Assembly: GCA_001969505.1 (NCBI GenBank)
Contig: LSSK01000009.1
Span: forward strand, 374,001 to 386,367
Source of the DNA: Zancudomyces culisetae
Lineage: Eukaryota > Kickxellomycota > Harpellomycetes > Harpellales > Legeriomycetaceae
Length of the DNA: 12,367 nt
Reading direction: 5' to 3'
This document shows, piece by piece, positions 1 through 7,903 of the stretch. Position 1 is the first letter of the stretch. Each line of letters starts with the position of its first letter. The notes beneath the pieces were generated by a model. That model worked only from the letters and a program-made list of their open reading frames with translations, did no database searches and was not told the origin of the DNA. The translations under genes and the position numbers were made by a program.

Positions 1-252
1 AACTGTATGCAGCGCTTATAAATTACCTTTTCACTCAACTATGGTGTAGCATCAGTGATAGCGTATACTATCTTTACTAACTACTTGAAAAGAACTTTTC
101 TTTTTAGCCTTTCTAAAGTCCGAGAAAAAAAGGAAGGAAAATAACCATTAATTATAGTAAAGACAATTATAATATTAAACCATTTATCAACGTACGTCTA
201 CTTGATATTAAGAACTACTTTATTGTAAGATTCAAAAGAATAATGCCACATT
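1..252 (+). promoter_or_regulatory. 5' flank of the 850-codon ORF with a strong 3' splice site
   Basis: No ORF of note lies here. A textbook fungal intron end is visible on the plus strand: branch point TACTAAC at 75-81, a T-rich stretch, and TTTTTAG ending at 107. No reading frame after 107 reaches the ATG at 253, because stops intervene, including an in-frame TAA at 241-243. The acceptor therefore belongs either to a 5'UTR intron of the downstream gene or to the last exon of a gene entering from the left. A possible donor GTATGC lies at 5-10, but the true donor may lie outside the window. Confidence 0.55.
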
Positions 253-2805
253 ATGTTAAAAGCGATAAACAAGATATTTAATGGGAAAAAAGAGCGGAAT
301 AGGAGCTCTGGGAACATAGAAATAAATGTAGCGGATTCCCGTAAACATCCTGAAATAGAGATCCAAAAAAACACCAGCAATGTAGCCATCGAAAAAAACA
401 TTAGTCGGATTGCACCCGCCGAGCATAACAAGGCCACAAGTGCGCCTAACACAGTATCGAAAAAAGGATTCTCTAAAAATAAAACGCTGGTGTCAATGAT
501 CGCAAAAGAAAAGAAAGGTCAAGTATTTTACCTATATGGTAAAAATAATGAAGAAAAGGATAAAAATAACAATGGCCCAGATGAAAGCTGCGATCCCAAA
601 GAGTATTACAACAAAACATTGACTCCGACATTTGGAGAAAATAAAAAAAATAGAATGGCATTTAATAAAAAGAGTCAAACCAAAAAGCCAAAAACAGGTA
701 ATATCGATGATAATTGGGTGTATTTAATTACTTTAAAGCCAAATGGAAACCAAGCAGACCCACAGTCAAACATACCAAAAAAAGCAAATAATGAAGACGA
801 CGAGCAGGTTCGGGTTGTTAAAAAAACTGATCTTAATGGCATGAACGATTATTATGAGCAACTCGTCAATGCACTTCAAACTGATCCAAACTCCAGTATA
901 GCTATGCCAGAAACACTAAATGATACCAGTAGTACATTAACAGTGAATAGACAGTATGAATATATAGAGGTCTTACCACTTAATGAGTTAAATCTAAAGA
1001 GACACAATAAGATAAACCCACCAATGAACGAGTCCAAGTATCGACGTGTATTAAACTACGCAAATGCCCAAAGAAAGAACTATATTCGTGACACTAATAA
1101 GGTACTTTGGGACTGGCAACATAAATATAGTAACATGGATCTGACAGCATCTTTTGAAAAGGATTCCGAGGTTGAAGATAGAGTAAGAGTGGTATTGGGG
1201 GGTATTACACTGGATAGTGACTTTGCTAGAGAAACAATTCAAGTGTTGAAGGATTTGGATAATATTTATCGCGGATTGTATTATGCAGAAAATGTTGGCT
1301 ACGCATACTCTGGAGCCGAGTATGACCATAATGCATACTCCACGATGAACAGTTCGGAAACAGCAGGATTAGATGGCTACATGTATTCGCCAGACCGATA
1401 TAACCTTACCTCCAAGTTCAATACTGGCACAAATTACTATCATGTTGGTGGCGATATGTACAGAGCTGGAAAAAACTTCAACACCATAGGATACAAACGA
1501 GGAAATACATTGTTCAATGAGACAAATATAATGGGGATGTTCGATCCAAAACTAGACAATGAACAGGCAGTTGGAATACTCGACCAGGGTAGATTTAAAG
1601 GTCAGCATATGGGATCTAATTTCGGCACAGTTACTGACAGCAGTTTGCGTGTTAATGGGTTTAATGATGCTGGGAGCGTAGAACTAAGAATGTATGCAAG
1701 CCACAATGAATTACATGCTAATCATAACATGGGTAAGAACACCATAGGTAAGAGCAGCAATCTACACTATCCCAAAAACAGTGTTAGAGGAATAGATTCA
1801 GTGCAATATAGTGATACGCCTGGGGCACAATTCGGTCAGTATGGTAATCTTCCTCTTGCCATTCAGGTGGCTCAAACTCACAATTTATCTAATAATCACG
1901 GCTTGGTAGCCTTACAAAACACTGTTCACAAAAGTACAACTGATATTAATAGCATTAACAACACCAGTGCCAATAATAACAACGACACCCGCGGTAGTAG
2001 CGGTGAACGTGGAAAAACCGCACTCAAGTTGAATGAAAAAATCAGCTATACTAACCCTGATATGTTACGACCTGGGAGCAACAGTTTTAGTGATGAAATG
2101 CCACTTTCTTGCTTACTGAACCACCACATGAATTCTAATACAAATCTTGCTAACACAGCAGCAAGGGGTGTTACCAATACCCAGCTGGCTAGTAGAGCAC
2201 ATGAAGTTGATATAGTACTCGAGCCTGTAGAACATAACACATCACCTAAAAGGCCGAAGACCTGTGCAGGATTATTCAAAAACGATGCTGGACCCGTACC
2301 AAGCATTCAACCCACTAAAAATGAGAACGCACATTGTACATGTGGAAATAATGACAGCAGTAACACCAGGAGACATGGATCATACAGACATACAGATACA
2401 AATGCTAGGGAGAGTGTTAACGGTATAAATGCTCATCCCTATTTAAGCGAGACCAATTTACCTACTCGGGTCACAAACCAGGCTAACGGCATTAGAACAA
2501 ACCTTTCGACCATCTCCGACCTTCAGAAACCCAGGAGCCATGCAAAAGCACTCACTGAAATCCCATTCACCTTCTCATTGCAACAAAGCGCCTCTCCCTT
2601 GCCTGAAACCATGAAACCTCCAGGTGAGCTTTTTTTATCCAAGAGATCAACACGCATAGCTGATGAGAAGCAATCGAACTCTGTATACTGTCAATCTCCA
2701 GTATATGCCTCCACCCACAACCTCACTGCATCACCTGCCAGAGGTGAATCATGTATAGGCTCGCTCAAAAAGAGACGCGTTATTAGCCTTCATACCTTAC
2801 AATAA
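253..2805 (+). CDS. hypothetical Asn/Ser/Tyr-rich low-complexity protein, 850 aa
   Basis: I do not recognise this protein. The frame is open for 850 codons with no intron. An in-frame stop lies just upstream (TAA at 241-243), so the first ATG at 253 is the natural start. Residues 1-200 are basic and rich in Lys and Asn. Residues 235-345 are the most ordered-looking block, mixing hydrophobic and charged residues with a conspicuous WDW motif, and are the best candidate for a folded domain. Residues 337-418 contain 14 tyrosines with many Gly and Asn, a prion-like composition. Residues 561-578 are Asn/Ser/Thr-rich. The C-terminus carries a basic KKRRV cluster (839-843) that could be a nuclear localisation signal. 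I see no signal peptide or membrane segment. The composition suggests a largely disordered regulatory or RNA/DNA-associated protein, but that is inference. That it is a real gene is well supported by ORF length; its function is unknown. Confidence 0.85.
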   Translation: MLKAINKIFNGKKERNRSSGNIEINVADSRKHPEIEIQKNTSNVAIEKNISRIAPAEHNKATSAPNTVSKKGFSKNKTLVSMIAKEKKGQVFYLYGKNNEEKDKNNNGPDESCDPKEYYNKTLTPTFGENKKNRMAFNKKSQTKKPKTGNIDDNWVYLITLKPNGNQADPQSNIPKKANNEDDEQVRVVKKTDLNGMNDYYEQLVNALQTDPNSSIAMPETLNDTSSTLTVNRQYEYIEVLPLNELNLKRHNKINPPMNESKYRRVLNYANAQRKNYIRDTNKVLWDWQHKYSNMDLTASFEKDSEVEDRVRVVLGGITLDSDFARETIQVLKDLDNIYRGLYYAENVGYAYSGAEYDHNAYSTMNSSETAGLDGYMYSPDRYNLTSKFNTGTNYYHVGGDMYRAGKNFNTIGYKRGNTLFNETNIMGMFDPKLDNEQAVGILDQGRFKGQHMGSNFGTVTDSSLRVNGFNDAGSVELRMYASHNELHANHNMGKNTIGKSSNLHYPKNSVRGIDSVQYSDTPGAQFGQYGNLPLAIQVAQTHNLSNNHGLVALQNTVHKSTTDINSINNTSANNNNDTRGSSGERGKTALKLNEKISYTNPDMLRPGSNSFSDEMPLSCLLNHHMNSNTNLANTAARGVTNTQLASRAHEVDIVLEPVEHNTSPKRPKTCAGLFKNDAGPVPSIQPTKNENAHCTCGNNDSSNTRRHGSYRHTDTNARESVNGINAHPYLSETNLPTRVTNQANGIRTNLSTISDLQKPRSHAKALTEIPFTFSLQQSASPLPETMKPPGELFLSKRSTRIADEKQSNSVYCQSPVYASTHNLTASPARGESCIGSLKKRRVISLHTLQ

Positions 2806-2937
2806 CTGTTATTGTATTTTTGAAAGGTTTTATAGTGGTTAGTTGAATTTGTATTTAAAGATTTTTATTTATTACTCTATCTATATTCTGTGTCTTTCTT
2901 TTATTTTTTTGCTTTTGAGCTGGTTTATTGCTTGAGA

Positions 2938-2943
2938 AATAAA
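2938..2943 (+). terminator. possible polyadenylation signal of the 850-aa gene
   Basis: AATAAA about 130 nt after the stop codon at 2805, preceded by a T-rich stretch. The position and sequence suit a fungal 3' end. The hexamer is common in AT-rich DNA, so this is only suggestive. Confidence 0.35.
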
Positions 2944-3182
2944 CGGTTTTCAGTATTATGGTGTGGTCATCCAACAGTACGCAATTTACTTGTGCTAGCC
3001 GTACCACATTTATTTTTTCTTCATTGAGAGTCCAAACCTAGATTTGTGCGGATAGCTCAATGTTAGCATGTGGAAGCTAATAACGCAGGTTTTTCTAATG
3101 ATTTCACTACCCTCTTAACTTTTAAAATGCAAAGTTTATTATATTGAGGTTTATTTAGGAAGAAAAAGGAAAGAATGGTGGT

Positions 3183-3218
3183 GGTAAAGGTAAAGGTAAA
3201 GGTAAAGGTAAAGGTAAA
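3183..3218 (+). repeat. (GGTAAA)6 hexanucleotide tandem repeat
   Basis: Six perfect head-to-tail GGTAAA units, preceded by a short GGT-rich run. It is not inside a supported gene. On the minus strand it reads as TTTACC repeats. It looks like a simple microsatellite from replication slippage. Confidence 0.95.
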
Positions 3219-4750
3219 ATAAAACGATTCGTTTTTATCATATTTGTACTTTTTTCTATTATAATATGATGTCATAATACATGTCATAAAAGACTAATAG
3301 AAAAAACCTTATTATAAATATATTTGATACGTTACTTTTTCCCTACCACATCGGTATTTACAATTGCAAAATTTTATCCAGAAACAGAGTACACATCTCG
3401 AATTAACAGGCAGAACAAACGAAAATAAGAGAGTATGCTTTTTTGTATTAGATTTAAGATTTACTGTTGAAGTTAAACGGGGAAATGTTGCCCCTCTTTA
3501 TTTGTGTCATTCGCGTTGGCCACCCAAAGGTTGTCGCTTATTCATAATTCAGTGAGTTATAGACATGTTTTCGGCTGGAATAAAATATCCGAAATGTGGA
3601 TCCGAATTATAGCTAGATATCCATTTTTTTGCTGATGTCACTGATTTGGCAACCAAATGGGTTATGAGTGCTAATGAGAAGTAATGTGTGATCGCCAATA
3701 AATCTTGCGAATCTAAAATTAACCCAGAGTAATGTTCAAGATTATTATTCTCGATTGACCACTGAAGAAGGAAGATGAGAGAAGTGTGATGAGGAAGTGA
3801 GGAATGGGGGGGGGGTAGCTTGGATATAATTACAAAGCTGAGCTAAAATAGCACCTTGGTGTTGGTTTATAAATGCCATATTGGAGAAAAATACAAGAAG
3901 ATCATCATGGTGTTTTGAATGTGCATGCCCACATTTAATTTATTTATTTCCTCAGCTTTCCACAAAACTTCAAACTAAAAAAACCCTACAAGAATGGTTG
4001 CTCTAATCAATGTACTATATCATTCAAATTCAGGTATTGTAATTATCGAATTTTTATACTTCTAGTTTGCATCTTTAAAAATCAAAAGCTTGTAATACTG
4101 GACCTTTGTATATCAAGTTTATTAGAGAAAAATAAACCTGTTTAGGAAATGGTAAATATAAACTTTACATGAGTATTATGATTGTTAGCTAAAAAATAGT
4201 TGAAAGTGTAGAATAGGAGGTATATTGATTAACCTGGAGTACCCGTTAATCTAATAAAAATTATAATCACAATCACAAGCTATAGTGAACGACAAGAGAG
4301 CAGAAGAACAAATTAAAATGAATTGTAAACTCGTTTTAGTCAATTACCCTTTGTTTTTGCATCTTTGCATTTTTCTCTCCCCTCATCTAAAAACTGGGTA
4401 TCGAAATTTAGTAGCAAAAATAAACAAAATGTAAAAGCATTTATTTTTGTTGAAATGAAGCAATCTTATAGCAAATGGATTAGCCAGAATTATGCCAAGG
4501 GGGAGGGGGATTACTTTATCCGTTGGTTTAATCTACTTTATCATTTGCCCTAGTTTTTTATTTTTCACACTATTTCTAAATTCTAGTTATTTGTGCCTGT
4601 TTTTATTATTTTTACCAACAATGCCAAACAATCATTTTAATTTAGATGAAAAAGGATTAAAGGACTGAAGGGAGTTAAAAATGGGCTAATAGCTTGCTAA
4701 ATAAAGAAAAAACGTGTGTTGATACTAGTTACGGATAAACTGTTGATATC

Positions 4751-4758
4751 TATAAATA
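4751..4758 (+). promoter_or_regulatory. possible TATA box of the cysteine-cluster gene
   Basis: TATAAATA lies 231 nt upstream of the ATG at 4989 on the same strand. Fungal transcription commonly starts some tens of nucleotides downstream of such a box, which would leave a leader of roughly 150-200 nt. An ATG at 4789 opens an out-of-frame 90-codon ORF that overlaps the main start. If included in the mRNA it would act as an inhibitory upstream ORF. Confidence 0.35.
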
Positions 4759-4988
4759 CAAACTCCAGAATGTACGTTTGATATTTAAATGGTTTCTGTT
4801 TTTTTATTATTCGTGCTATTCCTCATTGATATTCCATTCATCATTTGTGTTCGCTTAACATACATAAAGCAGTTACTTACCCAAGAAATCCCATTTATAT
4901 TTCAGCGATATTTTATTAAAAGTGTTATAGCCGAGAGTAGTAAGAGTAACAATACCAGCAGCAACAGATACCACCAGAGTGATAGATC

Positions 4989-5423
4989 ATGGCTTTGTAT
5001 TTTAGACAACCACAAAAAAGACATTTCCTTATTAAAATATCAGAGAAATTGGACGAAGTGATCTCATATAGTCTCCGCTGTATACAATGTAATAAAAAAA
5101 CAAGAGGTGGATCGTACTGCAGTTTTGACTGCTATGAAAACCGGAAAATTTTACAAAAGTGTGTCAAGGGCATACTGGATGAAGACAGCAAAAGCACAAA
5201 TGGACTAAAGGGTTCAATGTATAAATCCTCGATGACGTTTAGTAGCTCGACGTTGTACGAAGATGATATCTCTAAAAGTAATTATAAAACCATAGAAGAA
5301 ACAATTTCGAGGGCATACAATGCAGGGACTTTTGTAAGCAGGCGACAGAACAACGCTATAGAAGGCCTTTTTAAGAAAGTATCAAGGCGGTTTAGTGTGA
5401 GGGCGATCAATACTTATAGCTAA
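4989..5423 (+). CDS. small cysteine-cluster protein, Ecl1-like (life-span regulatory factor type), 144 aa
   Basis: The ORF starts at the first ATG after an in-frame stop (TAG at 4983-4985) and encodes 144 residues. The diagnostic feature is a C-x2-C-x9-C-x3-C cluster (Cys31, Cys34, Cys44, Cys48) containing a Y-C-S-x2-C element, with a further Cys58. This spacing and the YCS core resemble the small fungal Ecl1/Ecl2/Ecl3 proteins, which extend chronological life span and respond to nutrient or metal limitation in fission yeast, and which probably bind zinc through these cysteines. The middle (residues about 65-105) is Ser/Lys-rich and probably disordered. The last 40 residues are basic and possibly helical. 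Most Ecl1 relatives are short outside the cysteine motif, so the family call rests on one motif. Another type of short zinc-binding protein is possible. The gene converges with the pyrophosphatase gene, with about 460 bp between stop codons. Confidence 0.55.
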   Translation: MALYFRQPQKRHFLIKISEKLDEVISYSLRCIQCNKKTRGGSYCSFDCYENRKILQKCVKGILDEDSKSTNGLKGSMYKSSMTFSSSTLYEDDISKSNYKTIEETISRAYNAGTFVSRRQNNAIEGLFKKVSRRFSVRAINTYS

Positions 5424-5880
5424 TGGAATCGCCAGTACTCACAACCATCTTCCTCATTTTTGGTTCTCCTCTTTTTCTATTATATTTTTTATTTTGTTAA
5501 CTGGATAGTGAGATTCAGGTAGTAGTAGTAGTAGTAGTAGTAGCTAATACTTTGATCAGAGGTAAAGAGGAGAAGGTACAAGCTTTGTAGTTTTAAAAAC
5601 ATAATTTATGTTAGAATAAAAAACAGATTATTAAATAGCCTTCAAAGGGTAGGGAATGTAATATCGAAAGTATAAGCAGTAGCCATGTTCTCAGTTCAAG
5701 GGGTTTTTCTTTTAAAAAAAAGTTAATGGTGCTGAGCGCTCGCTATAGTACCAGCAATTATTATACTGGGCATACAGAAAAACACTATGGTAGATAAAAA
5801 CGCGTTAAGCTTCATTGGTTAAGTACAAATTCGCTGCTTTGAATATATTGGATCACTTTTTAAAACTCATTAAAAAGCTG
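5424..5880. other. 3' intergenic region between convergent genes
   Basis: This gap separates the stop of the cysteine-cluster gene (plus strand) from the stop of the pyrophosphatase gene (minus strand). It is AT-rich with T-runs and the GTA microsatellite, and must contain both transcripts' 3' ends. No coding or RNA gene was recognised. Confidence 0.6.
5519..5543 (+). repeat. (GTA)n trinucleotide microsatellite
   Basis: Eight GTA units plus one base in perfect tandem array, about 95 nt after the stop of the cysteine-cluster gene. It is non-coding and likely polymorphic in length. Confidence 0.95.
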
Positions 5881-7903
5881 TTATTTGTTTGTGATCCGTC
5901 CATCATTAATATAATACCATTTGTTAACTACAATTACAATTACAAAACAAGGGTTGTGTTAGGGCAAAGGCTTAGTAGCATAAGCAAAAACATGCTCACG
6001 TGTGGATATAAAGAATACATAAAGTAAATGTTATGTTAGTATACAGATAGGATGGGTACTTACCATTTCCCTGGTCGCGAGCTTCAAGCGATCCATGCTG
6101 CTATAAATTCAAAGATACAAACAAGTTATAATTGCACTACTTAAAAAAGAGTAGCCTCACAAAAATGAACAGACAAAAATCAATAAAAATAATTATTGTT
6201 ATTTGAGGGTGCTGATAAATACGCATAACCCATCCGTACCTTTTCTGATAGATTCAGCTCATACTGAAAGGAATTAGTAACAGATTCATTTTTCAGCATA
6301 CCGAATTTTCTATTTCCAAAACAGATATAATAATGTTAGTGCGAAATATCGTTTAAAAAAAAGCACACAATATATTTGAAAGTATAGTATCCAAAAAATA
6401 CAGAGAAAGAGAGGGTATATGAATATGAATATTTACTCTTGATTTGCAGGCAAAGATATAAGTGATTTCCAGGAAAGATGAGACTCTTCGATCACTGACA
6501 GAGCAAAATCCTAATACACAAAAATTGATCCAATGTAAGGATGTATATAATAATAAATGTTGCGTCTATACTCATGAATTATGATTAGTTACCACATCCT
6601 TTGCTTGACCTTCCAAACCCCATGAGTTTTTTGGTTTCCCATCAGGAATCTTGTAATCGGTAAACCAGTTCTTTGTAGCAGACAGCAGCCCAGGAAAAAC
6701 TGATTCAAGATCCCCAACACTACGAACGTTGTTGGAGATCGGATCGTTTACATCAATGGCAATTATTTTCCAATCGGTCTCGTCTAAAAGGTGAAATTTA
6801 CAAAAAAAAAAGCAAAATAAATCAAGTGTAGATCAACAAGGCAAGTTCAGAATGAGAATAAACCAAAGGGTAATAACACCAAGATTGTAAGTATCGCATT
6901 GATCTCGAAACTGGTAGCAGAAAAGATTTTTTTTTTTATACAAGTGAAGATATTAAAGATTGGGTACCTCCATCAATCAGACAAACTGTGCCTAAGATTT
7001 TGACTTTTTTTATTTCTCCCAAGACACCTAGTTTCGATCCGATTTCTATTACATCCACAGGATCACCATCACCAATGCATCCAGTAAACTTGTCCTTAGT
7101 TTCTGGATCTTCGTAAGTCTAATTAATTATTGCTAGAGCCGCTTTAGTGATGTTTTCCTAAAAGAGGAAAAAAATAGAACAAGTAGCAGAATAAAAAGTG
7201 ATAAAAAAGAGAGGAGAATTATATCTTGATAATAAAGTGTAAAAAGGGTACAAGAAAATCGAAAAAAAAATACCTGTGGAAGAGCACCATAGTTCCAAAT
7301 ATAACCCTTGTAAGGGAAAATATCATGTACAAATCTTGGCTTTCCGTTTTTCTGATCTTGAACGATGGGATTTCCGTATTCTTTTTTGTTTATCTAGTTT
7401 AATAAAAAAGCTCCAAGTTATATATAACAATTCATACCTACTTTGTGCCCTTCTTTTGACAAGTTGTTTAAAAAAGGAAGTAGGAAAGCTAGAATGTGAA
7501 ATGTGTAATTTATACCTCATTTTTTGCATTTGTCCATCTTGGTATTTCAACAACCATATTAAAAACGTTCTTTTCATCTGATGGTCTCAAGGGAACGTCA
7601 TGCCAAAACGATTTTAGTTTCGAATCTTGTACTATTGCAAAAACAGATTGTTAGTTCCTGTTGAAACTGGTGTATTATTTGAATGTAGGGTAATACGTTA
7701 AATTAACTAGATAAAAGCATGTATAAAGTAATTGTGTGTTATGGGTTGTAGACGGATGTAATTTTAGAGGATATCTTACGCAAATACGTCTTGTTGTCAC
7801 TAGTCACACCGATTTTGTGGGAAATTGGGCGGGTGCTGATTAAGTTGCCATAACTTTTACAATTGAATGGGGCTACTCTGCCCAATTTGAAAGCCTGATT
7901 CAT
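5881..7903 (-). CDS. PPA2: mitochondrial inorganic pyrophosphatase (family I), 9 exons
   Basis: Hydrolyses pyrophosphate to two phosphates with Mg2+. Exons on the minus strand: 7903-7780, 7631-7516, 7393-7274, 7118-6968, 6783-6593, 6510-6437, 6309-6240, 6100-6064, 5927-5881. All junction phases agree and the total is 930 nt, giving 309 aa, nearly the length of yeast Ppa2 (310). Family landmarks in order: FWHDVPL, the [11 protein letters not shown] block, [14 protein letters not shown], the signature GDGDPVD with metal-binding Asp137, Asp139 and Asp142, DETDWK (Asp174, Lys176), [11 protein letters not shown], and C-terminal NKWYY, matching the KWYY/KWFF end of yeast and animal enzymes. The first ~35 residues contain Lys/Arg, Ser and hydrophobics without acidic residues, like a mitochondrial presequence. 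Exons 1-6 and 9 are well supported; exons 7 and 8 encode the poorly conserved tail and rest on splice signals, frame and length. The gene diverges from SLA2. Confidence 0.95.
5928..6063 (-). other. pyrophosphatase intron 8
   Basis: Donor GTAAGT, acceptor TTGTAG, phase 1. There is a CCCTAAC branch-type motif at plus-strand 5958-5964 and a perfect TACTAAC further upstream at 6035-6041. Splicing yields V-NKWYY, the conserved family C-terminus. Confidence 0.8.
6101..6239 (-). other. pyrophosphatase intron 7
   Basis: Donor GTACGG, acceptor TATAG, phase 0. The acceptor is a tandem TAGCAG, so exon 8 can start at 6100 or 6097. Confidence 0.7.
6310..6436 (-). other. pyrophosphatase intron 6
   Basis: Donor GTAAAT, acceptor AAATAG, phase 2. 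Branch point CACTAAC at plus-strand 6335-6341. Its retention would create GAG TAA, that is, an immediate stop. Splicing gives NQEKFGML, similar to the tail of yeast Ppa2. Confidence 0.75.
6511..6592 (-). other. pyrophosphatase intron 5
   Basis: Donor GTAACT, acceptor ATTAG, phase 0, 82 nt. Joins GQAKDV to [11 protein letters not shown], which aligns gaplessly with the yeast enzyme. An AACTAAT element lies unusually close to the donor. Confidence 0.88.
6784..6967 (-). other. pyrophosphatase intron 4
   Basis: Donor GTACCC (atypical), acceptor TTTTAG, phase 1. Splicing joins LIDG to DETDWK, matching the conserved family segment exactly. Confidence 0.88.
7119..7273 (-). other. pyrophosphatase intron 3
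   Basis: Donor GTATTT, acceptor TTAG, phase 0. Joins GALPQ to TYEDP, restoring the conserved PQTWEDP-type segment. A CACTAAA branch-like element lies upstream of the acceptor. Confidence 0.9.
7394..7515 (-). other. pyrophosphatase intron 2
   Basis: Donor GTATAA, acceptor CTAG, phase 0. Splicing joins NAKNE to INKKEYGNP, which aligns without a gap to the yeast enzyme. Confidence 0.88.
7632..7779 (-). other. pyrophosphatase intron 1
   Basis: Donor GTAAGA, acceptor CAATAG, phase 1. A clear branch point AACTAAC (plus-strand 7650-7656) is followed by a pyrimidine-rich stretch. It separates the presequence exon from the catalytic domain. Confidence 0.9.

Larger units (their letters stand above)
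2806..4750. other. intergenic region, no convincing gene
   Basis: About 1.9 kb of AT-rich sequence. It holds a possible polyadenylation signal after the first gene, a (GGTAAA)6 repeat, a G10 tract at 3806-3815, and the upstream region of the small cysteine-cluster gene. ORFs of about 60-75 codons on either strand have random-looking composition and no family resemblance. No tRNA B-box or snRNA core motif was found by eye. Confidence 0.6.

Noticed and set aside
3049-3105. tRNA-like stretch with an A-box-like TAGCTCAATGTTAGC segment
   Set aside because: No B-box (GGTTCGA-type), no pairing acceptor stem and no sensible anticodon arm follow it.
3569-3630. Two small hairpins (TTTCGG/CCGAAA at 3569-3594 and TGGAT/ATCCA at 3597-3623) followed by a T-run, suggesting an RNA polymerase III transcript
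   Set aside because: Stems are only 5-6 bp with long loops, and no A-box or B-box promoter was found. This is expected by chance in AT-rich DNA.
5815-6027. 70-codon plus-strand ORF
   Set aside because: It lies antisense to the last exon and intron 8 of the pyrophosphatase gene and has no recognisable features.
6263-6300. 38-nt mini-intron (minus strand GTATGC, TTACTAAT, TTTCAG) inside pyrophosphatase exon 7
   Set aside because: Removing it brings in an immediate stop, while leaving it keeps the frame open and preserves the total length.
7276-7581. 101-codon plus-strand and 84-codon minus-strand ORFs
   Set aside because: They overlap pyrophosphatase exons 2 and 3 and intron 2 in the wrong strand or frame. 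The homologous frame is the spliced one.
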